Below, in pieces: positions 6,134 to 12,239 of a stretch of 12,239 nt of DNA (positions within the stretch are counted from its first letter, which is position 1; the number at the start of each line of letters is the position of its first letter). A program made the translations under genes and the position numbers. The stretch covers positions 1 through 12,239 of the forward strand of contig CAMLGC010000075.1 of NCBI GenBank assembly GCA_946479505.1, read 5' to 3'. A model generated the notes under the pieces. The model made no database searches. It worked only from the letters and a program-made list of their open reading frames with translations, and had not been told where the DNA came from. This DNA comes from an uncultured Sphingomonadaceae bacterium. GTDB lineage: Bacteria; Pseudomonadota; Alphaproteobacteria; Sphingomonadales; Sphingomonadaceae.

Positions 6134-7138
6134 TTATACTTGGAGCCCGACCGCGCGTTGGGCCTCGGTGAGAGTCGGGGCGGCGAGCGCGGCGGCGCGT
6201 TCGGCGCCGCCGGCGAGGGCGCGACCGACCTCCGCGCGATCGTCGAGGAGGCGCCCCAGCCGATCACGGATCGGCCCGAGCGCCGCGACCGCGAGATCGG
6301 CGAGCGCGGGCTTGAATGTGCCGAAGCCCCGTCCGGCGAACTCCTCGACCACCGATTGCGGCGTCCGGTCGGCGAGCGCGGCGTAGATGGTAACGAGGTT
6401 CGCGGCCTCGGCGCGGCCCTCCAGCGCCTCCATATTGTCCGGAAGCGGCTCCGGATCGGTGCGTGCCTTGCGGAACTTCTGCGCGATCGTGTCATCGTCG
6501 TCGATCAGGTTGATCCGCGACATATCCGAGGGATCGGATTTGGACATTTTCGCGCTGCCGTCGCGCAGGGACATGATCCGCGGCGCCGCTTCGCTGATGA
6601 GCGGCTCGGGAAGCGGGAAGAGGTCAATGTTGAAATCGGTGTTGAACTTGGCCGCGAGGTCGCGCGCGAGCTCGAGGTGCTGCTTCTGGTCCTCGCCGAC
6701 GGGGACGTGCGTTGCCTTGTAAACGAGCACGTCGGCGGCCATCAGCACCGGATAGGTGAACAGCCCGACCGATTGGCCTTCGCGGTTCTTGCCGGCCTTG
6801 TCCTTCCACTGCGTCATCCGGTTGAGCCAGCCGACGCGCGCGGTGCCTTCGAGAATCCAGGACAATTCGGCATGCGCGGAGACGCGCGCCTGGTTGAACA
6901 GCATCGAGCGCGCGGGATCGATACCCGCGGCGAGCAGCGTCGCGGTCATCTCGATCGTGGTGTCCGCCAGCACCTTGGGATCGATCGCGACGGTGAGCGC
7001 GTGGAGATCGGCGAGAAAAAACAGGCAATCGTCATCGGGCTTCAGCGCATCCTGCATCCGCACCCACTGCCGGATCGCCCCCAGATAGTTGCCGAGATGG
7101 AGATTGCCGGTGGTCTGGATGCCGGAGACGATACGCAT
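6134..7138 (-). CDS. trpS: Tryptophanyl-tRNA synthetase
   Basis: A class I aminoacyl-tRNA synthetase that charges tRNA-Trp with tryptophan at the cost of ATP, in the cytoplasm. It has 334 residues, the usual bacterial length. The HIGH-type motif is TGNLHLGN (10-17) and the KMSKS loop AKMSKSDPSD is at 196-205. GWLNRMTQWKDK (103-114), TYPVLMAADVLVY (128-140) and VPVGEDQKQHLELARDLA (146-163) are the typical tryptophan-binding and dimer regions. The frame extends upstream to 7432, but the ATG at 7136-7138 fits the family start and has AAGGA just before it; the upstream part overlaps murJ. The gene follows murJ by 17 bp, so the two are almost certainly one transcript. Confidence 0.97.
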   Translation of the reverse strand: MRIVSGIQTTGNLHLGNYLGAIRQWVRMQDALKPDDDCLFFLADLHALTVAIDPKVLADTTIEMTATLLAAGIDPARSMLFNQARVSAHAELSWILEGTARVGWLNRMTQWKDKAGKNREGQSVGLFTYPVLMAADVLVYKATHVPVGEDQKQHLELARDLAAKFNTDFNIDLFPLPEPLISEAAPRIMSLRDGSAKMSKSDPSDMSRINLIDDDDTIAQKFRKARTDPEPLPDNMEALEGRAEAANLVTIYAALADRTPQSVVEEFAGRGFGTFKPALADLAVAALGPIRDRLGRLLDDRAEVGRALAGGAERAAALAAPTLTEAQRAVGLQV

Positions 7139-7155
7139 GTGGAATCCTTTTGGAA

Positions 7156-8727
7156 TCAGGCGGCGGCGCGGCGGGCGAGCAGCGCCTTCACGTCCGCGAG
7201 ACGGAATGCGCCGGTGACGAAGCACGCGAGCGCATAGATCGCAATGCCGGCGGCGACGAAGAGCGCGAGTGCCGGCAGCGTCACGAGCAGGCTGCCGTGC
7301 GTGTACGGCGCGATGAGGCCGCGGCCCAACCAGAGCGGCACCCCCATCAGCACTGCCGCCAATGCGAGCCGAGGCAGTCTGCGGCGAAGCTGCGCATCGG
7401 CGGTGAAATCGCCGCGCCGATTGAGCGTCCAATAGAGCATGATGACATTGAGCGTCGAGGCGAGCGCGGTCGCGAGCGGCGGCCCGATCATTCCGACCGT
7501 GGGGATGAGGATGAGGTTCCCGACGATGTTCACGGCCACCGAGATCATCGCGTAGCGCACCGGCGTCTTCGTGTCGGCGCGAGCATAATAGCCGGGCGTG
7601 AGCACCTTGACGAGGACGTAGGAGGGCAGGCCCAGCGAGAAGGCGGCGAGCGCCCAGCTCGTGCGGACGGTGTCGACGCTATCGAAATGGCCGCGCTCGA
7701 ACAGGCCGCGCACGATCGGCTCGGCCGCGGTGATGAACGCAATCGTCGCGGGCAATGTGAGGAAGAGCGCGAGCTCGATCCCGCGGTTCTGCGTCGCCAT
7801 CGCTTCGGCATCCTTGCCCGAGCTGAGCAGCCGCGAGACGGTGGGGAGCAGGATCGTGCCGAGCCCGATTCCGATCATGCCCAGCGGAAGCTGGTTGAGG
7901 CGATCGGCATAATAGAGCGCCGAGATCGAGCCCTCGTCGAGCAGCCCGCCGGCGAGCGCGGTCGAGATGGCGAGGTTGATCTGCGCCGCACCGGCGCCCG
8001 CCGCGGCCGGCAGGATGAGCTTCATCAGGTGCCGGATTTCCGGGCTGAGCCGCGGGCGCTTCAGGCGCAGGCTGACGCCGGCCTGGCGGCACGCGAGCAT
8101 CAGCCAGCCGAGCTGGAGCACGCCGCCGACCGACACCGAGATCGCCTGCGCCTGCGCGGTCTCATAGGGGCTGTCGCCGTGGAAAAAGAGCAGGGCGCCG
8201 ATCATCGCGACGTTGAGCAGGATCGGCGCGGCGGCGTTGACCCAGAACTTGTCGAGCGAATTGAGGATGCCGCCCAATAACGAGGCAAGCGAGATCAGCA
8301 TCAGATAGGGGATCGTGAAGCGCGAGAGCGCCACCGCGAAGGCGAGCTGCGCAGGCGTAGGATCCTGTTCGGCGAACCCGCCCGACAGCGCGAGCGTGAC
8401 CGGCCAGGCCGCCGTGAGCATCAGCGCGGTGAACAGCACGAGCACCGGGAAGAGCATGGAGAGCGCTTGCTCTGCGAAGCGCAACCCCGCGCCGACGTCG
8501 TCGGCCTCGCTCACCTTGCGGTTGAACATTGGAATGAACGCCGCCGAGAACGCGCCTTCGGCGAACAGCGCACGGAACATGTTGGGCAGGCGAAAGGCGA
8601 CAAAGAAAGCGTCCGACGCGAAGCCCGCGCCGACATAGGCCGCCTGGAGCGTATCGCGGCCGAGCGCGAGGACACGGCTGGCGAGCGTGAGCCCGCCGAC
8701 CGATCCCAGCGACCGCCAGAGGTTCAT
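7156..8727 (-). CDS. murJ: Lipid II flippase MurJ (MviN)
   Basis: An integral membrane protein that moves lipid II, the peptidoglycan precursor, across the cytoplasmic membrane. It has 523 residues and about 14 hydrophobic segments, as expected for the MOP superfamily. Arginines known to be essential in E. coli MurJ have counterparts here: R18 and R24 (SRVLALGRD), R52 (RLPNMFRALFAEGAFSAAF) and R276 (YYADRLNQLPLGMIGIGLG). The LFERGHFD motif at about 342-349 is also typical. The start ATG at 8725-8727 has a G-rich ribosome site upstream. It lies 35 bp behind secB and 17 bp ahead of trpS, all leftward, suggesting a secB-murJ-trpS operon. Confidence 0.97.
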   Translation of the reverse strand: MNLWRSLGSVGGLTLASRVLALGRDTLQAAYVGAGFASDAFFVAFRLPNMFRALFAEGAFSAAFIPMFNRKVSEADDVGAGLRFAEQALSMLFPVLVLFTALMLTAAWPVTLALSGGFAEQDPTPAQLAFAVALSRFTIPYLMLISLASLLGGILNSLDKFWVNAAAPILLNVAMIGALLFFHGDSPYETAQAQAISVSVGGVLQLGWLMLACRQAGVSLRLKRPRLSPEIRHLMKLILPAAAGAGAAQINLAISTALAGGLLDEGSISALYYADRLNQLPLGMIGIGLGTILLPTVSRLLSSGKDAEAMATQNRGIELALFLTLPATIAFITAAEPIVRGLFERGHFDSVDTVRTSWALAAFSLGLPSYVLVKVLTPGYYARADTKTPVRYAMISVAVNIVGNLILIPTVGMIGPPLATALASTLNVIMLYWTLNRRGDFTADAQLRRRLPRLALAAVLMGVPLWLGRGLIAPYTHGSLLVTLPALALFVAAGIAIYALACFVTGAFRLADVKALLARRAAA

Positions 8728-8762
8728 GCCGATGCCCCCCCCGCCCGAGCCCGCGGCCCGCG

Positions 8763-9293
8763 TCAGGCCTGGCCGGTTTCCCCGCCCGGAATGGAGCCGG
8801 CGCCCTCGCCCTGCTGACGGGCTTCCGACTGCTGAAGGAAGAGCGCGTTGAAATCGATCGGATCGAGCAGCAGCGGCTGGAAGCCGCCGTCGCGCACCGA
8901 GTCCGCGAGCACGCGCCGTGCGAACGGGAAGAGCAGCCGCGGCGCCTCGCCAAGGAGGAAGGGCTGAACATGCTCCAGCGGAATGTTACGGAGCGCGAAC
9001 AGGCCCGCATAGGTCAGATCGACCACAAAGGCGACGGTGCCGTCGGCTTCGGCGCGGACCTCGAGCTTGAGCAGCACTTCATGCACGTCGTCGCCGACCT
9101 GGTTGGAGCCGATGTTGAACTGGACGTCGATCTGCGGTTGCGCAGTTGCCGGCCGCTGGAAAATGCCCGGTGCATTGGGGTTTTCGAACGACAAATCCTT
9201 GACATATTGCGAGATCATGCCGGCCGCGGGGGCGGTGTCGGCACCATTGCCCTGCTGCCCGTCGGTCGCGGCGCCCATGTCCAGTTCGGCCAT
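8763..9293 (-). CDS. secB: Protein-export chaperone SecB
   Basis: A tetrameric cytoplasmic chaperone that keeps precursor proteins unfolded and hands them to SecA. It has 176 residues. The SecB core runs from about residue 27 (ISQYVKDLSFENPNAP) to about 153. Typical motifs are APGIFQ (41-46), QVGDDVHEVLLKLEV (65-79), YAGLFALRNIP (95-105) and LLFPFARRVLADSVRDGGF (120-138), followed by PLLLDPIDFNALF (140-152). The N-terminal 25 residues are a Gly/Ala/Gln-rich tail, and the C-terminus is a flexible Gly/Glu-rich tail. The start at 9293 is chosen because of the AAGGAA ribosome site upstream and the family fit; the frame is open to 9371 but the extra residues are not SecB-like. It is first in the leftward operon with murJ and trpS. 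Confidence 0.95.
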   Translation of the reverse strand: MAELDMGAATDGQQGNGADTAPAAGMISQYVKDLSFENPNAPGIFQRPATAQPQIDVQFNIGSNQVGDDVHEVLLKLEVRAEADGTVAFVVDLTYAGLFALRNIPLEHVQPFLLGEAPRLLFPFARRVLADSVRDGGFQPLLLDPIDFNALFLQQSEARQQGEGAGSIPGGETGQA

Positions 9294-9358
9294 CGTGATA
9301 CTTTCCTTTGCGTGGAGCGTTGGCTGCGGACGAACCGCAGCGAAAACCGTCGCGTGCG

Positions 9359-9387
9359 CGCCTAGCAGCACGGCACGCGCAGTTCAA
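9359..9387 (-). promoter_or_regulatory. Candidate secB promoter
   Basis: Reading leftward, TTGAAC (9382-9387), a 17-bp spacer and TAGGCG (9359-9364) give a plausible housekeeping promoter 66 bp before the secB start codon. It is divergent from the promoter of the Tim44-like gene in the same 171-bp region. Confidence 0.45.
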
Positions 9388-9409
9388 CGCTGCCGGGCCG
9401 CAAGCGTAT

Positions 9410-9438
9410 TTGAACCGGCCGTCGCTTGCGCCTATGTA
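9410..9438 (+). promoter_or_regulatory. Candidate promoter of the Tim44-like / mltA / smr operon
   Basis: TTGAAC (9410-9415), a 17-bp spacer and TATGTA (9433-9438) form a plausible housekeeping promoter. Transcription would begin near 9445, about 20 nt before the GTG start at 9465. Confidence 0.5.
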
Positions 9439-9464
9439 AGGGAGGTCGAGATGCCGGAGGCAGA

Positions 9465-10109
9465 GTGTTTTACGTAGTTCTTCTTGCGATGGTGGCCGCC
9501 TTTCTGGCGCTGCGCCTCTACATGGTGCTCGGCAAGCGCACCGGGCACGAGCAGCCTTTGCCGCGCGCCGCCGAGGAGCGCGTGCCGCAGCCGGTGATGC
9601 CGCGCACGATCGAGGCACCGGCGGAAACGCGCGAAGTTTCGGGCCGGACGATCGAGCCCGCCGCGGAAGGCGGGCTACGGGCGATCGTCAATGCCGAGCC
9701 GGGATTCGATGTGACGCAGTTTCTCGAAGGCGCGCAATCGGCCTATCGAATGATTCTGGAGGCTTTCTGGAAGGGCGACCGCGATGCGCTCGGCTGGCTC
9801 GTCGAGCAGGATGTCGCGCATGCTTTCGGCGAGGCCATCGAGGCGCGCGAGGCGGCGGGGCACACGCTCGCCAATCGCCTCGTCTCGATCGAACGCGCGG
9901 TCATCACGAGCGCTTCCATTCACGGCAAGCACGCGCAGATCACCGTTCGTTTCGATGCCGACATCGCTGCGGTGACGCGCGATCCCGACGGCAATGTCGT
10001 CGCCGGCTCGCTGACCGACGCGGTCGAGACGCACGACGCCTGGACCTTTGCGCGCACGATCAAGAGCGACGATCCGAACTGGAAGCTTTCCGACACCGAC
10101 GAGGTCTGA
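9465..10109 (+). CDS. Tim44-like domain membrane protein
   Basis: A 214-residue protein anchored in the inner membrane. An N-terminal hydrophobic segment (FYVVLLAMVAAFLALRLYMV) is followed by a Lys/Arg/Pro-rich linker to about residue 65. From about 70 a Tim44-like domain runs to the end (GFDVTQFLEGAQSAYRMILEAFWKGD, then the SIERAVITSASIHGKHAQITVRFDADI strand pair and WTFARTIKSDDPNWKLSD). In mitochondria Tim44 links the import channel to Hsp70; the bacterial relatives (TimA) are poorly understood envelope proteins. The GTG at 9465 is chosen because GGAGG lies at 9456-9460 and the membrane segment begins there; an upstream start at 9426 would lie before the likely transcription start. The stop is followed after 1 nt by the mltA start, so translation is probably coupled. 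Confidence 0.85.
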   Translation: MFYVVLLAMVAAFLALRLYMVLGKRTGHEQPLPRAAEERVPQPVMPRTIEAPAETREVSGRTIEPAAEGGLRAIVNAEPGFDVTQFLEGAQSAYRMILEAFWKGDRDALGWLVEQDVAHAFGEAIEAREAAGHTLANRLVSIERAVITSASIHGKHAQITVRFDADIAAVTRDPDGNVVAGSLTDAVETHDAWTFARTIKSDDPNWKLSDTDEV

Positions 10110-10110
10110 T

Positions 10111-11382
10111 GTGAAACGCGGTTGGGGGGGACTGGCGTTGGCAGCGCTTGTAGGAGCGTGCTCGGGCGGAATCGTGCCGCCGGGCGTGGCGCCATCGAAT
10201 ACGGGCACGCCGCCGCGGCTCGATTACCATCTTCCCGTCCGTCAACCGACACCCTCCACCCCGATGACGCCGATGCCCGCGCCCCCGGTCGCGAGTGCCG
10301 ACACCGCGCTGATGGCGGGGCTGGTCGCCGGGCCTGCTGCCACGGTGCTGCCGATCGATAGCGACCAGGCGGCGCGTGCGCTCGAGGCGTTCCGTATCTC
10401 CTGCCCGTCGCTCGTTCGTCGCACCGATGCGAGCGGGCTCACCCGCGCGGCCGACTGGCAGCCCGCGTGCGACGCCGCGCGCTCCGCTTCAGCGGGGGAC
10501 GCGGACGACTTCTTCGCGCGCTGGTTCGATCCGGTGCAGGTGGGTGATGGCCGCGCCTTCGCCACGGGCTATTACATTCCCGAAATCCGCGGTTCGCGCC
10601 AGCGGCGTCGGGGCTACGAAGTGCCGATCTACGGCCGGCCGCGCAACCTGATCGACGTCGATCTCGGGCGCTTTACGGACAGCCTGAAAGGCAAGCGCAT
10701 CCGCGGGCGCGTCGAGGGGGAGGACCTCGTTCCCTATTACGACCGCACCGCGATCGAGCAGGGTGCGCTTTCGGGCACGGCGCCGGTGATCGCCTGGGGC
10801 GCCGACCCGGTCGAGGTGTTCTTCCTCCAGATTCAGGGCTCGGGCAATCTCAGGCTGCCTGACGGATCGATGATGCGGCTCGGCTATGCCGACCAGAACG
10901 GGCTCGATTATACCGGCATCGGCAAGCTGATGATGGATCGCGGGCTGCTCGGCCCCGGCGAGGCCTCGATGCAGGGGATCATGACGTGGCTGCGCGCGCA
11001 CCCCGATGAGGGCCGCGCGATCATGCGCGAGAACGAGAGCTTCGTCTTCTTCCGTGAGCTGCAAGCGCCGCCCGAGGGCGCGTTGGGGCTGCCGGTGACG
11101 GGCGGGGCGAGCGTGGCGGTCGATCCCAAGTTCGTGCCGATGGGCGCGCCCGTCTTCCTTTCGATGGACCGTTCGGACGCGAACGGGATCTGGATCGCGC
11201 AGGATACGGGCGGCGCGATCAAGGGCGCCAACCGCTTCGACACCTTCTGGGGCGGCGGCGAGCAGGCGCGGGCGATCGCCGGCGGCATGTCCGCCCACGG
11301 CACCGCCTTCGTGCTGGTGCCGCGCGGTACGATCGCCCGGCTGGCGGCGGAGGGACGGCTTGGAGCGCCGGCTCGACGCTGA
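10111..11382 (+). CDS. mltA: Membrane-bound lytic murein transglycosylase A (lipoprotein)
   Basis: This enzyme cleaves peptidoglycan between MurNAc and GlcNAc, forming 1,6-anhydroMurNAc, at the periplasmic face of the outer membrane. It has 423 residues from a GTG start at 10111, which is preceded by GAGGT and lies 1 nt after the previous stop. The N-terminus is a lipoprotein signal with lipobox VGAC and Cys17, then a Pro/Thr-rich linker to about residue 62. The MltA domain follows (TGYYIPEIRGSRQRRRGYEVPIY; EVFFLQIQGSGNLRLPDG; RLGYADQNGLDYTGIGK). The C-terminal 3D domain (about 330-400) has DPKFVPMGAPVFL and AQDTGGAIKGANRFDTFWG; D365 (codon 11203-11205) corresponds by motif to the catalytic aspartate of E. 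coli MltA. The longer frame from 10048 would overlap the previous gene and lose the signal peptide. Confidence 0.93.
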   Translation: MKRGWGGLALAALVGACSGGIVPPGVAPSNTGTPPRLDYHLPVRQPTPSTPMTPMPAPPVASADTALMAGLVAGPAATVLPIDSDQAARALEAFRISCPSLVRRTDASGLTRAADWQPACDAARSASAGDADDFFARWFDPVQVGDGRAFATGYYIPEIRGSRQRRRGYEVPIYGRPRNLIDVDLGRFTDSLKGKRIRGRVEGEDLVPYYDRTAIEQGALSGTAPVIAWGADPVEVFFLQIQGSGNLRLPDGSMMRLGYADQNGLDYTGIGKLMMDRGLLGPGEASMQGIMTWLRAHPDEGRAIMRENESFVFFRELQAPPEGALGLPVTGGASVAVDPKFVPMGAPVFLSMDRSDANGIWIAQDTGGAIKGANRFDTFWGGGEQARAIAGGMSAHGTAFVLVPRGTIARLAAEGRLGAPARR

Positions 11383-11917
11383 GGAGCGCGCGCTGTGGGC
11401 GCGCGTGATGGCGAATGTGCGGCCGCTCCACGCCACACCTGCGCCCTCGTTGGTCGAGGCGTCCACGCGAGGCGCACCGACATCCAGGAAACCGGTGCCG
11501 CACGTGTCTCCGCCGGCGGCAGCGCCCGCCCGGCCGGTACAGGCCGGCCTCGGCAATACGCTTGATGCGGGCTGGGACAAGCGGCTCGCGCGGGGGCTGG
11601 TCGGACCCGATTCGATGGTCGATCTGCATGGCCTGGGCCTGCAGGCCGCGCATGACCTGCTCGATGCTCGGCTCGCCGCCGCCATCGCGCGCGGCGATCG
11701 CGTGTTGCTGCTTGTGACCGGGCGGCCGCCGCGCGCCGATAGCGAACGGCCGCATGGGCGCGGCGCCATTCGCGCGGCGGTGGGTGATTGGCTCGCCGCC
11801 TCTCGCCATGCCGGCAGCATCGCGGCGGTCCGCAACGCGCATCCCCGCCACGGCGGGGCGGGGGCGCTCTACCTCGTTTTGCGCCGCGATCGGCGGCCGG
11901 GCGCATCCAAATCTTAA
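11360..11917 (+). CDS. Smr-domain protein
   Basis: A 185-residue protein with an N-terminal block RRLDAEERALWARVMANVRPL (3-23) that is common in alphaproteobacterial Smr proteins, a Pro/Ala-rich linker to about 65, and a C-terminal Smr domain (about 85-176). In that domain VDLHG (87-91) is the DxHG motif, HGRGAIRAAVGDWL (132-145) matches the TGxG-R-WL part, and the end has HGGAGALYLVLRR (164-176). Smr domains are found in MutS2 and stand-alone proteins and have nucleic-acid nuclease activity in some; the target here is unknown. It starts with TTG at 11360, with GGAGGG ideally placed at 11348-11353, and overlaps the mltA end by 23 bp, so the two are translationally coupled. There are about ten extra residues between the TG and GRG parts of the motif. 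Confidence 0.92.
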   Translation: MERRLDAEERALWARVMANVRPLHATPAPSLVEASTRGAPTSRKPVPHVSPPAAAPARPVQAGLGNTLDAGWDKRLARGLVGPDSMVDLHGLGLQAAHDLLDARLAAAIARGDRVLLLVTGRPPRADSERPHGRGAIRAAVGDWLAASRHAGSIAAVRNAHPRHGGAGALYLVLRRDRRPGASKS

Positions 11918-11936
11918 CCAATCTCGCTCTATATCC

Positions 11937-11965
11937 GCGCGCGCGTCGATAATCGACGCGCGCGC
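11937..11965. repeat. Perfect GC-rich palindrome (14-bp arms)
   Basis: The arms GCGCGCGCGTCGAT (11937-11950) and ATCGACGCGCGCGC (11952-11965) are exact reverse complements around one central A (11951). As RNA it would form a 12-bp stem with an ATAAT loop. No T run follows, so it is not a classic intrinsic terminator. It lies 19 bp after the smr-type gene's stop and directly before AGGAGGGG. It could end or stabilise the upstream mRNA, or be a protein-binding site for the gene at 12005. Confidence 0.75.
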
Positions 11966-12004
11966 AGGAGGGGACCGGCGATCACCAGGGCCGAGGGGGT
12001 ATCG

Positions 12005-12239
12005 TTGAAGAGCCGCGCGATCGTCTTCGCCTTGTCGGCGGGGGCGGTGGTGTTCATCCTTGCGCTTGCGGCGACCTCGCACGGCCGGATCGACGCCCAG
12101 AGCATGGGCATCGCGCTCGTTCCCGCTGTGGTCTGCGCGGTGATGAGCTGGGCATGCGTCGAGCGGGCGCTCGCCGGGGTCGCGGCCGCAGTCGACGCGG
12201 CGATCGCGCGCCTCTCGAACGCCGCCAATGGCGACCTCG
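12005..12239 (+). CDS. Two-helix membrane protein, likely HAMP/chemotaxis receptor type (3' end missing)
   Basis: The first 78 codons of a gene that runs off the window. The start is TTG at 12005, with GAGGGGG about 5-6 nt upstream; no ATG or GTG occurs in frame nearby upstream. Two hydrophobic segments are seen, about residues 5-23 and 34-52, with only a short loop (SHGRIDAQSM) between them, so there is no large periplasmic sensing domain. After the second segment the frame continues into a charged Ala-rich helix ending AIARLSNAANGDL, which resembles the end of a HAMP helix (the AAxGDL pattern) as found in methyl-accepting chemotaxis proteins and some histidine kinases. The MCP reading is my best guess; a sensor kinase or diguanylate cyclase is also possible because the output domain is not in view. 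TTAACC at 11914-11919 resembles a CtrA half-site. Confidence 0.55.
   Translation, partial: MKSRAIVFALSAGAVVFILALAATSHGRIDAQSMGIALVPAVVCAVMSWACVERALAGVAAAVDAAIARLSNAANGDL

Noticed and set aside
7139..7432. A longer TrpS starting at 7432.
   Set aside because: The added residues overlap murJ and are not TrpS-like; the ATG at 7138 has AAGGA and the family N-terminus.
9451..9477. An 8-codon ORF (ATG at 9451, product MPEAECFT) with a very good GGGAGG ahead of it, overlapping the GTG start of the Tim44-like gene; a possible leader peptide.
   Set aside because: The likely promoter (-10 at 9433-9438) would start transcription near 9445, so its ribosome site would fall largely outside the mRNA. The GTG at 9465 has its own GGAGG.
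1..12239. Mobile element, prophage, defence island or CRISPR array.
   Set aside because: No transposase, integrase, direct repeat array or composition shift is seen; every sizeable stretch is explained by housekeeping genes.

Overview
The window is a GC-rich chromosomal segment from an alphaproteobacterium, most likely a sphingomonad (Sphingomonas or a close relative). This assignment rests on codon use, on the wording of several proteins (DnaA, the Tim44-like protein, the DUF4136 lipoprotein), on the gene order rpsT-dnaA and secB / Tim44-like / mltA / smr, and on the GANTC sites upstream of dnaA. No phylogenetic search could be run. Nothing looks mobile: there is no insertion sequence, integrase, phage gene or CRISPR array, and base composition is even throughout.

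Left part (1-3192): the 3' part of a branched-chain aminotransferase gene (ilvE), then tRNA-Gln(TTG). A leftward pair follows: alanine dehydrogenase (ald) and, 44 bp behind it, a small DUF3072 protein. Divergent from ald is an Lrp/AsnC-type regulator that probably controls it. These genes concern amino-acid metabolism (branched-chain transamination; reversible alanine deamination with its regulator).

Centre (3193-5419): rpsT (ribosomal protein S20) with a hairpin-T5 structure inside its leader and a strong terminator behind it. A 363-bp regulatory stretch follows, with four GANTC sites, and then dnaA (replication initiator). A REP-like palindrome lies between dnaA and the convergent gene downstream.

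Right part (5420-12239): leftward genes for a DUF4136 lipoprotein and for the likely operon secB-murJ-trpS (export chaperone, lipid II flippase, tryptophanyl-tRNA synthetase). From a divergent promoter region opposite secB runs a tightly packed rightward operon: a Tim44-like membrane protein, the lytic transglycosylase MltA and an Smr-domain protein. After a perfect GC-rich palindrome the window ends in the first 78 codons of a two-helix membrane protein that looks like a chemotaxis-type (HAMP/MCP) receptor.

Overall this is core housekeeping DNA. I found no credible new biological system. The interesting signals are regulatory: the rpsT leader hairpin, the dnaA promoter region, the paired motif between ald and lrp, and three palindromes in intergenic DNA.
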